A stretch of DNA of 64,000 nucleotides from CAYUZU01 sp964448675 (GCA_964448675.1 CAYUZU010000019.1:37464-101463), one strand, 5' to 3'. Positions 38,547-47,518 are shown, numbered from the stretch's first letter. The notes: a model not told the origin generated them from the letters alone. Numbers and translations are program-made.

Positions 38547-38908
38547 GGGCTTGCCTGTTCATCCTGCGTGTCGCAAACGACCGATTGCAGGACGATGTCG
38601 CGACCGGCAACAATCTCCGCATCGGCGTGTGCACAATGAGGACATAAGAAGTTGTCAATCTCCGGCTTATAGCGTTGCCCGCAACTGCGACATACCGCCG
38701 CCAGCCGCTGCTCCGAAAGGTGCAGCCGCGCACCTTCCGCCACCGTGCCCTCGGCGACGGCCTCGAACGCCAGCACCATCGCCTCGGGCACAACCTGCTG
38801 CATCTCGCCGCACACCAGGTCGATCTCGACAATGCGGACCGCGTTCTGCTCGATTGCGATCTGCTCGAGCTGTGTGATCAGGCTGGACGCGAGCGACATT
38901 TCGTGCAT
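38543..38908 (-). CDS. hypA: Hydrogenase nickel-delivery protein HypA
   Basis: 121 residues. Starts MHEMSLA, where His2 is the nickel ligand, and carries a structural zinc site CRSCGQRYKPEIDNFLCPHC with two CxxC pairs. It delivers nickel to the HypB complex. Located 14 bases after hypE and coupled to hypB by a 4-base overlap. Confidence 0.95.
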   Translation of the reverse strand: MHEMSLASSLITQLEQIAIEQNAVRIVEIDLVCGEMQQVVPEAMVLAFEAVAEGTVAEGARLHLSEQRLAAVCRSCGQRYKPEIDNFLCPHCAHADAEIVAGRDIVLQSVVCDTQDEQASP

Positions 38909-38922
38909 CTGAAGCGTTTCTC

Positions 38923-39972
38923 TCAGCAGATTCGCGGCAGGTCCTCGCCATAGGGCCGTTGCACCACGCGCCGCCCGCCGGCGCGGGTGATCAACTCCAC
39001 CAGTGGCGGCTTGCTGTCGACCACGCGGCCCACGAGCGCCGCCCGGCGCCCCAGCGGGTGCTTGCGACAGGCCGCCAGCACGTGCGCGCTGCCGCGCGCA
39101 CTGACGACGACCACGACTTTGCCCTCGTTCGCGACGGCCAGCGGGTCCAGCCCGAGCATTTCGGCCGCGTGGCGGGCGGTCGTGGTCAGCGGGACGGCGT
39201 CTTCGTCGATTTCGATGCTGTGCGCGCAGGCTTCGCTGATATCCGCCAGCACACCCGCCACGCCACCACGCGTCGCGTCCCGCATGAAGCGTATCTCGGC
39301 CCCCGTCGCCAGCAACTGCCCGATGAGCCCATTCAGCGGGGCGACATCACTCCGCAGCGTGGACTCGAACGACAGCCCGCTCCGGACCGACATGATCGCC
39401 AGCCCGTGCTCGGCAATCGGGCCGTTGATCAGGATGCGATCGCCGGGCTGGACGCGCGCCGCGGCCAGCGCCAGCCGTGGGCGCCGCCGGCCGATGCCCG
39501 CCGTATTGATGAACAGCCCCTCACGGGTGTCGCTGTCCTGCCCGGCGCGGCGTTCGATCACCTTGGTATCGCCGGTGGCGATTTCGACGCCGGCCTCGCG
39601 GGCCGTAGCGCCGATCGACGCCATGATGCGCTCGAGCAGCGCCAGTGGCAGGCCCTCGTGCAGGATCAGTCCCAGGCTCAGGGCGACCGGTTCGGCCCCC
39701 ATCACGGCCAGGTCATTGACCGTGCCCGCGACCGCGAGCCGGCCGATGTCGCCGCCGGGGAATTCGAGCGGCGTCACCACGTACGAGTCGGTCGTGAAGA
39801 CGAGTTCGCCGTCGGTCCAAGGCAGGACGGCGCCGTCGGGCAGGGGGGCGAGCGTGCGATTGTCGATCGCCGGCAGGACATGGTCGCGCAGCAGTCGGCC
39901 CATCAGCTCCCCGCCGCCGCCATGGGCGATCACGACGCGATCGTGCGGGGCCGGCGTGCGGGCGTTGGTCAT
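38923..39972 (-). CDS. hypE: Hydrogenase maturation protein HypE (carbamoyl/thiocyanate carrier)
   Basis: 349 residues. The start at 39972 overlaps the hypD stop by 4 bases (ATGA). PurM-like ATP-binding fold with VIAHGGGGELMGRLL, FTTDSYVVTP and FMRDATRGGVAGVLADI. The protein ends in LPRIC, where the terminal cysteine (349) carries the thiocarboxamide that becomes the CN ligand of the NiFe site. In known pathways its carbamoyl group comes from HypF, whose gene is not in the window. Confidence 0.95.
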   Translation of the reverse strand: MTNARTPAPHDRVVIAHGGGGELMGRLLRDHVLPAIDNRTLAPLPDGAVLPWTDGELVFTTDSYVVTPLEFPGGDIGRLAVAGTVNDLAVMGAEPVALSLGLILHEGLPLALLERIMASIGATAREAGVEIATGDTKVIERRAGQDSDTREGLFINTAGIGRRRPRLALAAARVQPGDRILINGPIAEHGLAIMSVRSGLSFESTLRSDVAPLNGLIGQLLATGAEIRFMRDATRGGVAGVLADISEACAHSIEIDEDAVPLTTTARHAAEMLGLDPLAVANEGKVVVVVSARGSAHVLAACRKHPLGRRAALVGRVVDSKPPLVELITRAGGRRVVQRPYGEDLPRIC

Positions 39973-41066
39973 GCACCCCCTCCACGTGTCGGGGCGGCGG
40001 CGCGGTTGTACTTGTACCATGCGGCGCAGGTGCCCTCGCTGCTGACCATGCAGGGGCCGATGGGGTTCAGCGGGGTGCATTGCTCGGCGAACGCGGGGCA
40101 TTCGATCGGCTCGGCGCGGCCGGTGATGACCTCGCCGCAGCGGCAGAGCGGGTGGACCTCGTCCTCGCCGAGGGTGACGTTGAAGCGTTCCAGGGCGTCG
40201 AAGCTGCGGAAGGGGGGTGCGAATTCGAGGCCGCTGCCGGGGATCGTGCCGAGCTCGCGCCACGGCGCGTCCGCCGTCACGAAAACCTGATGCAGCAGTT
40301 CCAGCGCGACGCGATTGCCACGCTCCTGCACCACGGCCGAGTAGACGTTGTCCACCGCCGCCTCCCCGCGGGCGATCTGCTGTACCAGGGCGATGAGACC
40401 GGCGAGCACCTGGGGCGGTTCGAAGCCGGCGACGACGACGGGGCGGCGATAGTCCTGGGCGATTCCGTTGTAGGGTTGCGAACCGATAATGACGCTGACG
40501 TGGCCGGGCGCGAGGAAGCCGTCGAGCGGGACGTCGCCTGCGTCGAGCAGTGCCCGCATCGCCGGGACGACCAGCTTGTGGCACATCAGGACGGAGAAGT
40601 TGTCGACGCTGTCGCGCTCAGCCTCGAGGACGGTGGCGGCGGTTGCAGGGGCGGTGGTCTCGAAGCCGACGCCGAGGAAGACGATCTGCCGCGCCGGCTC
40701 CTCGCGAGCGATCTGCAATGCGGTTTGGGCGGAGTTCACCACGCGGACCTGGGCGCCCGCGGCGCGCAGCCGTTCCAGGCTGCCGGAGCGGCCCGGCACG
40801 CGCACCATGTCGCCGTAGGTGGTCAGGATGACATCCGGGTGGGTGGCGAGGTCGATGGCGGCGTCGATGTGGCGCTGGGCGGTGACGCATACGGGGCAGC
40901 CCGGCCCGCTGACCAGCCGCAAACTGTCGGGTAGCAGGGTGCGGATGCCGCTGCGGAAGATCGAGACGGTGTGCGTGCCGCAGACCTCCATGACCTGGAT
41001 CTTGCGATCGGCCTGGCGGCAGAGCGCCTGGAGTTCGCGGCTGAGCGTCTCGATCTGCTGCTTCAC
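39969..41066 (-). CDS. hypD: Hydrogenase Fe(CN)2CO assembly protein HypD
   Basis: 365 residues from a GTG at 41066 that overlaps the hypC stop by 4 bases (GTGA); a longer frame upstream would run back into hypC. Motifs: MEVCGTHTVSIF, LVSGPGCPVCVTAQR and GFETTAPATAATV with the redox and iron cysteines, then HPLCRCGEVITGRAEPIEC and the terminal CTPLNPIGPCMVSSEGTC for its 4Fe-4S cluster. HypD forms a complex with HypC and HypE in which the iron cofactor is assembled. Confidence 0.95.
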   Translation of the reverse strand: MKQQIETLSRELQALCRQADRKIQVMEVCGTHTVSIFRSGIRTLLPDSLRLVSGPGCPVCVTAQRHIDAAIDLATHPDVILTTYGDMVRVPGRSGSLERLRAAGAQVRVVNSAQTALQIAREEPARQIVFLGVGFETTAPATAATVLEAERDSVDNFSVLMCHKLVVPAMRALLDAGDVPLDGFLAPGHVSVIIGSQPYNGIAQDYRRPVVVAGFEPPQVLAGLIALVQQIARGEAAVDNVYSAVVQERGNRVALELLHQVFVTADAPWRELGTIPGSGLEFAPPFRSFDALERFNVTLGEDEVHPLCRCGEVITGRAEPIECPAFAEQCTPLNPIGPCMVSSEGTCAAWYKYNRAAAPTRGGGA

Positions 41067-41335
41067 GTGGGCGTGTCCTCGGAAGGGGAGTCGGCGGCCG
41101 GGGCGGCGGGGAGATTGTCGGGATCCTCGAACGCCATCTTGAGGTAATCCCACGTTTCGCGGGCTTCTTCCTCTTCGAGCCGGGTGATGGCGAAGCCGGC
41201 GTGCACGAGCACCCAGTCGCCGCGCTGCACCTCGGGTGTGAGCACCTTGCTGACGTTCAGCTTGTTGCCCTGGAGCTCGACGACCGCCTGATCGCCGTCA
41301 CATTCGATGATCTTGCCGGGAACCGCCAGGCACAT
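41063..41335 (-). CDS. hypC: Hydrogenase assembly chaperone HypC
   Basis: 90 residues, MCLAVPGKIIECDGDQAVV with essential Cys2, then GDWVLVHAGFAITRLEEEEA and a flexible acidic tail. HypC carries iron between HypD and the HoxH precursor. It is the first gene of the hyp cluster; GAGG lies upstream of the ATG. The 175-base gap upstream is where the promoter for this operon would be expected; no consensus pair stands out. Confidence 0.94.
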   Translation of the reverse strand: MCLAVPGKIIECDGDQAVVELQGNKLNVSKVLTPEVQRGDWVLVHAGFAITRLEEEEARETWDYLKMAFEDPDNLPAAPAADSPSEDTPT

Positions 41336-41510
41336 CGGGGGACCTCACACAGGGAAACGTCGTGGCACGCACTGGCGTGTCGCGGCGTGGTGATCCAAAG
41401 ACCCATGAGTATAGCAGAAAAGCGCGCGAACGAACACGCCGGCGGGCCGGGAAGTTGTGTCGCTTCAAGCGCTTCAACGTGGCGGCGCGTGGCGAGGCGC
41501 CGCGGCGGGC

Positions 41511-42788
41511 TCAGGCGTCGTCGCCGGGGGTGTCCTTGCCGTCCTCGGCGACCTCGGGCAGCTCGGCGAGGCGTCGCCGTGCTTCCTCGGCGGCGCGGGT
41601 CTCGGGGTGCTGCTTGCGGATCTTTTCGTAGTACTCCCGCGCCGACGCATGCAGCTCGATGTCCTCGAAACGCCGGCCGAGATCCAGCCAACGGTCGGCC
41701 TCGAGCTCGGCCCGCTGCTGCTTGATCTTGCTGCGGGCCGCGGGGTCACGGTTGAGCTGATCGATGGCCTCGAGGGCGACTTCGGCGGCTTCGGTGTCCG
41801 GGTATTCCTCGGGCACCTTGCGGTAGACGTTGATCGCCTGGACGAAGCGCTCGGAAGCCGCGAGTTCGGCGGCGTGCTCGTTCAGCATGGCACCGCGGAC
41901 GTTCATCTTGGCCCGGTTGATCCGCACCTTGAGGTCGCGATCGGCCATCATGCGGGCCAGGTCCTTGTCTGCCAGCTCGGCGGGCTCGGTCTTCTGAAAG
42001 CGGACGCTGATTTCGGCGAGGACCGGGATGGCCGCGTCATACTTCTCTTCGAGCGCCGCCTTGCGGGCGTCCTCGAGCACGTCCTTGATCTTCTCCTCGA
42101 CGTCCTCGACGAGCTTGCCGGCGTCGCGGCCCAGCTCATCCTCTTCGCCGAGCAGGGATTCGATGTCCTTCGCCACGGTGTAGGCCGTGCCGAGGTCGCC
42201 CTGGTTGAAGTGGCTGCGGGCCATGCTCAGCTGCCGCTGCAGCCGCGCGGTGTCCCAGGCGGCGGGGGGGTCGCGTCGGATCAGGTCCATCAGGCGGCTC
42301 TCCCAGCCCTCGCGCGGGTAGAACCGATCACGCAGGACACCCGACGTGTCCAGCAGGTAGATGTGCGGCGTGGAGGGGGCCTGGTAGACGAAGTGGAAAC
42401 CGATGCCGTAGAAGTACTGCTCGAAGGGCAGCTCTTTCGACTTGATCCAGTCGTCGACCTCGTCCTTGATGTCGCGGATGAACGGCAGGATCACGACACC
42501 GCGATCGTGATACTCCTCGTCGATCTTCACCAACGAATCGAGCAAGTCATCAAGCCCGACGTCTTCCTTGCTGAAAAAGGTCATGACGACGATGCGGCGC
42601 CGGTACTGCTCGAGCAGCGGCTGGGCGTCCTCGTCCTTTTCTGTCTTGAATTCGTCGCCGCCGCGCACGATGTAGATTTCGGGTACGGGCTCGCCAATGG
42701 CGACCTGGCCGTGGGCGGTACCGGTCAGCCAGGCCGCACAGAAACCCGCGACGGCGGCCACCGCGATGCGGTTCAACTTGTCAGACAT
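41511..42788 (-). CDS. Exported thioredoxin-fold/TPR-like protein lacking CxxC
   Basis: 425 residues from the ATG at 42788 (GAGAGG upstream). Signal peptide VAAVAGFCAAWLTGTAHGQ. Next comes a thioredoxin-like domain (RIVVMTFFSKEDVGLDDLLD, GVVILPFIRDIKDEV, STPHIYLLDTSGVLRDRFYP) in which the usual CxxC is replaced by SKED, so it cannot do thiol redox chemistry. The C-terminal half is helical with TPR-like repeats (FVQAINVYRKVPEEYPDTEA, ASAREYYEKIRKQHPETRAA). It probably works as a periplasmic binding or scaffold protein. It lies 175 bases upstream of hypC on the same strand but has no known tie to hydrogenase. Confidence 0.75.
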   Translation of the reverse strand: MSDKLNRIAVAAVAGFCAAWLTGTAHGQVAIGEPVPEIYIVRGGDEFKTEKDEDAQPLLEQYRRRIVVMTFFSKEDVGLDDLLDSLVKIDEEYHDRGVVILPFIRDIKDEVDDWIKSKELPFEQYFYGIGFHFVYQAPSTPHIYLLDTSGVLRDRFYPREGWESRLMDLIRRDPPAAWDTARLQRQLSMARSHFNQGDLGTAYTVAKDIESLLGEEDELGRDAGKLVEDVEEKIKDVLEDARKAALEEKYDAAIPVLAEISVRFQKTEPAELADKDLARMMADRDLKVRINRAKMNVRGAMLNEHAAELAASERFVQAINVYRKVPEEYPDTEAAEVALEAIDQLNRDPAARSKIKQQRAELEADRWLDLGRRFEDIELHASAREYYEKIRKQHPETRAAEEARRRLAELPEVAEDGKDTPGDDA

Positions 42789-43018
42789 CGAGAAGCACCT
42801 CTCTAGCGGGATATTGCCGATATCTTCACCCTGATTGTAACAGGTTAGCGACCGGGGCGGCCACTGCCAATCGGCCCGGGCGGATTGGTTGCCCGGCGAC
42901 CGGCTCGTGGTCGGCGCAACGCCGGCCACGGTTGCCGCCCGGCGACGTATGACCTAGCATATCGACAAGATTCGACACACGCGCAATCGTACTGACCGAA
43001 GGTGACGGAGTGGCCGTG

Positions 43019-43246
43019 ATGCACATCACCATCAAGTATTGCCAGCAGTGAAACTACTATCCGCGGGCTGCCGGTCTGGCAGCCGCCATCAAGAAGACGT
43101 ACGACATCGAACCCGAGTTGATCGGTGGCGGCGGCGGGGTTTTCGACGTGCGCGCCGATGGCCAGCTCGTCTTCAGCAAGGATGCGGTCGGGCGCTTCCC
43201 CGAGGAGCGCGAAGTCCTCGACAGCCTGGCCCCGCTGGTGAAGTAG
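43019..43246 (+). CDS. SelW/Rdx-family selenoprotein with in-frame TGA (selenocysteine)
   Basis: 75 codons from the ATG at 43019 (GGAG at 43007-43010, 8-base spacer) to the TAG at 43244-43246. Read with TGA as selenocysteine (U), it begins MHITIKYCQQUNYYPRAAGL, then IEPELIGGGGGVFDVRADG, then VFSKDAVGRFPEEREV. This is the Rdx/SelW/SelT/SelH pattern: YC-x-x-U/C, PRA, G-x-F-E/D-V, F-S-K and G-R-F-P. The TGA codon (43049-43051) is inside the CxxU redox motif, exactly where selenocysteine belongs. A hairpin follows it (see the SECIS entry). Without decoding of TGA the ORF would be only 10 codons. Family members are cytoplasmic thiol/selenol redox proteins. selA, selB, selC and selD are not in the window. 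Confidence 0.85.
43063..43086 (+). promoter_or_regulatory. Bacterial SECIS hairpin
   Basis: GGCTGCC (43066-43072) pairs perfectly with GGCAGCC (43078-43084) around the loop GGTCT (43073-43077). Two more pairs (GC at 43063-43064 with GC at 43085-43086) extend the stem across a one-base bulge (G 43065). The loop starts 21 bases after the TGA. In E. coli fdhF the SECIS loop bound by SelB is also GGUCU (recalled from the literature). Position, stem and loop all fit a bacterial SECIS element within the coding region. Confidence 0.75.
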
Positions 43247-43340
43247 CGACCGCCGGCGCCCCCTTGTTGCACGCCTGAACGCCCTGTCATTCACGGTGCG
43301 ACGTGCCGGCGATTCCGTTTGCACCGGCGCGGCAAAGCGC

Positions 43341-43413
43341 TTTAGCATGCGCGCATCTTCCACTGCGGAGCCGAGCCCCATGTTTGCGAGAATCGCAAGG
43401 AACATGCCGCCGG
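43341..43413 (+). repeat. 59-bp direct repeat, copy 1: decayed 5' end of a PEBP gene
   Basis: 43341-43399 is identical to 47778-47836, and weaker similarity continues to 43413. The sequence includes the ATG and first codons of the PEBP lipoprotein gene. Here it runs into IS1380 sequence instead of the rest of the gene, so it is a broken copy. Confidence 0.85.
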
Positions 43414-43847
43414 CTGGCGCTGCCGCGGGCGGTGAAGCACTGGACGCTGACGACGTTGCGGGAGAAGGTCATCAAGATCGGTGCCAAGGTGGTCCGGCAC
43501 GCCCGGTACGTGATGTTCCAGATGGCGGAGGTGGCGGTACTGCGTGAGCTGTTCGCCGCCATCCTGGGCCGGATCGAGCGATTGCGGCTCCGATTGCCAC
43601 GGGCGGCTGTCGGATGAGAGCTCCCAGCGCTCCCCAAACCGTGGCGAACGATGTGCGTCACGGTGACGGTCTGCGCCGGGGACAGCACGAGGGCCCGCAA
43701 TGGCAGGATGTTACGCAAGCTACGAGCCGGATTGCCGCCGGCATTCGGCGTACACGGGCTGATCTTGCATGTGGATGTTCGAAATGGGTACGATAACGAT
43801 CAGGAGGCTCGGCAGCGTTACCGAGCAACGCTCATTTGGGAAATGAC
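43414..43847 (+). mobile_element. IS1380-family 3' fragment, copy A
   Basis: Encodes only the last 65 or so residues of an IS1380-type transposase (LTTLREKVIKIGAKVVRHAR, MFQMAEVAV), with the TGA stop near 43615-43617, followed by about 230 bases of non-coding element end. It is nearly identical, with about a dozen differences, to 45830-46263. Truncated on the left, where it abuts the PEBP 5' repeat. No intact terminal repeats identified. Confidence 0.8.
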
Positions 43848-44065
43848 GGGGTAAACGTCTTTCGATAAGCCACTAAGCGAGAGCGGCGGGGTTGCGTGAC
43901 AAATCGGCTGGCTCACGACAGCGAAAAAATCGGACAGACACGGATTGACTCGGTCATGTTCGGTCATCACAATCCTGATTGTCACTTTCCGATTTTGAAG
44001 GCCCGCCGGCAGGATCGGCGGCCCCGAGCCAGGCACATGCCGTCTGGGCACCCTTGGAGCACTCA

Positions 44066-45139
44066 GTGAACGCGCGTGACCGATTCAACGCCGTCCTCGC
44101 CTTCGAGAAGCCCGACCGCCTGCCCTTCATGGAGTACATGTTCTACTGGCCGGAGACGCGCGAGCGTTGGGAGCAGGAGGGCATGCCGAAGAACGTCGAT
44201 CCGACGACCTACTTCGGTTACGACCGATTCGACATGCTGCCGGTCAACTGGGACGTCTATCCCCCCGGCGAGGTGGAGGTCCTCGATGAAGACTCTGACA
44301 GTCGCACGGTGCGCGACGCCGTTGGCGTGATCAAGCGCGAATTCAAGCACGGCTCGGCGATGCCGCACTACATCAGATTCCCAATCGAGAGCCGCGATGA
44401 CTTCCTGCAACTTCGTGAGCGACTCGATCCCAAGTCGCCCGGGCGCTACCCGCCGGACTGGGATGAACAGGTCAAGACGTTGCGCACGCGTGATTACCCG
44501 GTCGGTATGGTGACGCGCGGGCTGCTCGCGTTCATGCGCGACCTGATGAAATTCGAGCATATGGCGTTGACGTTCCGCCGCGAGCCGGCGTGGGTGGACG
44601 AGATGATGTCGTTCCACACGCGGTTCATCATGGACGTATGGGAACGCGCTCTGTCACAAGTCGAGGTCGACTTCGTGCAACTCGGCGAAGACATGGCCTA
44701 TAAGAACGGTCCGATGATCTCGCCGCGCATGGTCGAGCGCTACATGCTCCCGCACTACCACGTCTTGACGGACTTCCTGCGACAACATGGCGTGCGAAGC
44801 ATCATCGTCGACTCCGACGGCGACATCCGCACGCTGATTCCGCTGTTCCTCGAGGGCGGCATCACGTGCGTGCTTCCCATGGAGAACAACGCCAACTGCA
44901 ACCCCGTGGACGTGCGCGAGGCCTTTCCGCACATCGCGATGATCGGTGGGATTGACAAGATCGCGGTCGCACAAGGAGGTGGCGTAATGGAGCGTGAAGT
45001 CCGTCGGAAGCTCGAACAACTGGGGCCAACCAGCGGCTACATCCCCAGCTTCGACCACAGTGTGCACCCCGCAGTTTCGCTCGATACCTATCGCAAATAC
45101 CTGCGGCTGTTGCGAGAATTGTGTGAAAGCGCCGTCTGA
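44066..45139 (+). CDS. Uroporphyrinogen decarboxylase (UroD) superfamily protein
   Basis: 357 residues from a GTG at 44066 with GGAG at 44056-44059; a TTG-started reading from 43979 is less likely because it has no ribosome site. The fold is recognisable from VNARDRFNAVLAFEKPDRLP, GVRSIIVDSDGDI, CVLPMENNANCNP, IAMIGGIDKIAVAQGG and YIPSFDHSVHPAVSLDTYRKY. This is the pattern of the UroD/MtaA/CmuA superfamily rather than true HemE, which has a conserved N-terminal arginine-rich motif that I do not find. Members transfer methyl groups to cobalamin or coenzyme M or have unknown roles. It lies alone between two IS1380 fragments. No corrinoid protein gene is adjacent. Confidence 0.85.
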   Translation: MNARDRFNAVLAFEKPDRLPFMEYMFYWPETRERWEQEGMPKNVDPTTYFGYDRFDMLPVNWDVYPPGEVEVLDEDSDSRTVRDAVGVIKREFKHGSAMPHYIRFPIESRDDFLQLRERLDPKSPGRYPPDWDEQVKTLRTRDYPVGMVTRGLLAFMRDLMKFEHMALTFRREPAWVDEMMSFHTRFIMDVWERALSQVEVDFVQLGEDMAYKNGPMISPRMVERYMLPHYHVLTDFLRQHGVRSIIVDSDGDIRTLIPLFLEGGITCVLPMENNANCNPVDVREAFPHIAMIGGIDKIAVAQGGGVMEREVRRKLEQLGPTSGYIPSFDHSVHPAVSLDTYRKYLRLLRELCESAV

Positions 45140-45316
45140 ACCCGCAGCTGTCGATGACTGGCCCAGTCGCCGTTCGGCGTCGAAACTCAGTACGTCAGTG
45201 CCCGCTGCGCATGGATGTTCATTGGGCGTGGGGAGAGACCGGGGCTCCAGGGCCGACCCGAAGGGCCGCCGGCCGGCCGGCACTGGTTGCGTAGCTGATC
45301 GCGGCGCATCCGATCG

Positions 45317-46033
45317 GTGTTTGAGCCCATTGTGGCACGCTACCGCGATCAGGACATCCGCCGCTTCTTCTGCGGCGACGCCGCGTTCGCCCGGCCCGAA
45401 TTGTACGAGTACCTGGAGGATGAGGGCTATCTGTACGCCATCCGTCTGCCGGCCAATGCGGTCTTGGAGCGCGAGATCGAGCCGTTTCTGACACGTCCGG
45501 TGGGTCGGCCGCCCCGCCGGCCGATCATCTGGCATCACGATTTGCTGTACCAGGCGGCCAGCTGGGACACGCCGCGGCGCGTGGTGGCCAAGATCGAGTG
45601 GCACGCGGGCGAGCTGTTTCCGCGCGTGGGCTTCATCGTCACGAACTTGTGGCGCTCGGCGGATCGGGTGGTGCAGTTCTACAACGGTCGCGGCACGGCC
45701 GAGCAGTGGATCAAGGAGGGCAAGAATGCGGTGAAGTGGACGCGGCTGAGCTGCCACGACTTCGTGGACAACCAGGTTCGGCTGCAGCTCTTCGCACTGG
45801 CGTACAACGTGGGGAACTTCCTGCGGCGACTGGCGCTGCCGCGGGCGGTGAAGCACTGGACGCTGACGACGTTGAGGGAGAAGCTCATCAAGATCGGTGC
45901 CAAGGTGGTCCGGCACGCCCGGTGCGTGATGTTCCAGATGGCGGAGGTGGCGGTACCGCGTGAGCTGTTCGCCGCCATCCTGGGCCGGATCGAGCGATTG
46001 CGGCTCCGATTGCCACGGGCGGCTGTCGGATGA
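45317..46033 (+). pseudogene. IS1380-family transposase, C-terminal half
   Basis: 238 residues of an IS1380-type DDE transposase: RFFCGDAAFARPELYEYLED carries the second catalytic Asp, FYNGRGTAEQWIKEGKNAVK carries the catalytic Glu, and the tail LTTLREKLIKIGAKVVRHAR is shared with copy A. The N-terminal half, with the DNA-binding domain and first Asp, is missing; the frame upstream has stop codons. The right-hand non-coding end of the element continues to about 46263. Inactive. Confidence 0.85.
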
Positions 46034-46263
46034 GAGCTCCCAGCGCTCCCCAAACCGTGGCGAACGATGTGCGTCACGGTGACGGTCTGCGCCGGGGACA
46101 GCACGAGGGCCCGCAATGGCAGGATGTTACGCAAGCTACGAGCCGGATTGCCGCCGGCGTTCGGCGCACAAGGGCTGATCTTGCATGTGGATGCTCGAAA
46201 TGGGTACGATAACGATCAGGAGGCTCGGCAGCGTTGCCGAACAACGCTCATTGGGGAAATGTC
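46034..46263 (+). mobile_element. Right-hand non-coding end of IS1380 copy B
   Basis: Pairs with 43618-43847 of copy A. A 60-residue frame common to both copies is a by-product of their identity and is not considered a gene. Confidence 0.65.
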
Positions 46264-46399
46264 GGATAATGGGAACAAACCGGGGATGGAAAGTCCCCTC
46301 TGTGTCGCACTGCCAGCAGCGCCCGGTCTTGCCGCGCTGGCGTGTCACGGGAGACGCGCCGCCGGAGCGCACTTCACACGTGAGGATGAGGGTGAGGAC

Positions 46400-47518
46400 A
46401 TGCATCAGAATCGTAGAACCAAGGTATCGGTGCGGAGTCGCCGCTGGTGTGTTGCGGCGGCGTTGACGGTGGCGTGCTGTGTCGCGGCCGAGGCGGATTC
46501 GTGGTCGGTGGAGATTCTCCATCCGAGTGGTGCCATGAACTCCGTGGCACGTGACGTTTACGGCAGTCATCAGGTGGGCTGGGCTGGCGTCGGCGATGGC
46601 GATGGCAGTACGACGCCGCATGCCGCCATGTGGAATGGATCGGCGAGTTCGTGGGTGGATCTGGACCCGGGGCTCGGCAGTTCGGAAGCCTATGGTGCCC
46701 ATAGCGACTACCAGGTGGGCGTCGCCGGTGACCATGCCGCCCTGTGGCAGGGCACGGCGTCGTCGTTCGTCGACCTTCATCCGCCCACGGTGGAGTACTC
46801 CTCCGTCGCGTGGGGCGTGTACGAGAATCAGCAGGTTGGCGGGGCGTTCGTCGACGTGAGCGGAAACGCGCGGCAGCGCGCGAGCCTCTGGTACGGATCG
46901 GCGGCGTCCTGGGTCAACTTGCACCCCGGCTTCGGGCAGTCGTCGGTCGCACTGGCCGCCTATGGCGAACAGCAGGTCGGTTCGATCACGCAGGCCGGTC
47001 AAGACAAGGCCTGTGTCTGGTACGGATCCGCGGCTTCGTGGGTGAGCCTGCACCCGACCGGGATGGCTGACGAGTCAGGGGCCATCGGCGTCTTTGATGG
47101 GCAGCAAGTCGGCCAGGTCACGATCAGCGGCGATTATCACGCCAGTTTGTGGTCCGGCACGGCCACGTCATGGGTTGATCTGCATCCCAGCGGTGCCGAC
47201 GCGTCGAGCGCGCACGATGTCTATGACGGTCGCCAGGTTGGCTGGGCCCACGTCGCCGGCACGGATCGTGCGACCATCTGGAACGGAACGGCCGCATCGT
47301 GGGAGGACCTGCACAGTTTCCTGCCGGCGCGGTACAACCGCTCATGGGCGACCGGCATCTACAGTGACGATTCGTTCATCTATGTGAGTGGTCATGCCTG
47401 GACGTCGGCGGACGAATTCGAGGCGGTCATGTGGATCGCCCCTGTTCCCGAACCCGCGAGCGTTGCACTCATGGCCGCAGGCGTGTGGATGCTCGGAATG
47501 TTGCGGCGTCGGCCATAA
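46400..47518 (+). CDS. PEP-CTERM protein made of repeated WNGTAxSWVDLHP units
   Basis: 372 residues from the ATG at 46400 (GAGGG at 46388-46392). Signal peptide WCVAAALTVACCVAAEA. The body is about seven repeats of roughly 46 residues, each with a DVYDGRQVGWAHV-type strand and a WNGTAASWVDLHPSG-type strand, which suggests a propeller or beta-solenoid. The C-terminus is VPEPASVALMAAGVWMLG and RRRP, a PEP-CTERM sorting signal. Probably exported and surface-attached. An open frame starting at 46067 inside the IS fragment is not used because it lacks a ribosome site and would precede the signal peptide. Confidence 0.88.
   Translation: MHQNRRTKVSVRSRRWCVAAALTVACCVAAEADSWSVEILHPSGAMNSVARDVYGSHQVGWAGVGDGDGSTTPHAAMWNGSASSWVDLDPGLGSSEAYGAHSDYQVGVAGDHAALWQGTASSFVDLHPPTVEYSSVAWGVYENQQVGGAFVDVSGNARQRASLWYGSAASWVNLHPGFGQSSVALAAYGEQQVGSITQAGQDKACVWYGSAASWVSLHPTGMADESGAIGVFDGQQVGQVTISGDYHASLWSGTATSWVDLHPSGADASSAHDVYDGRQVGWAHVAGTDRATIWNGTAASWEDLHSFLPARYNRSWATGIYSDDSFIYVSGHAWTSADEFEAVMWIAPVPEPASVALMAAGVWMLGMLRRRP

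Noticed and set aside
43614..43796. 60-codon ORF shared by both IS1380 ends
   Set aside because: Explained by the near-identity of the two element ends; no ribosome site, no family motif.
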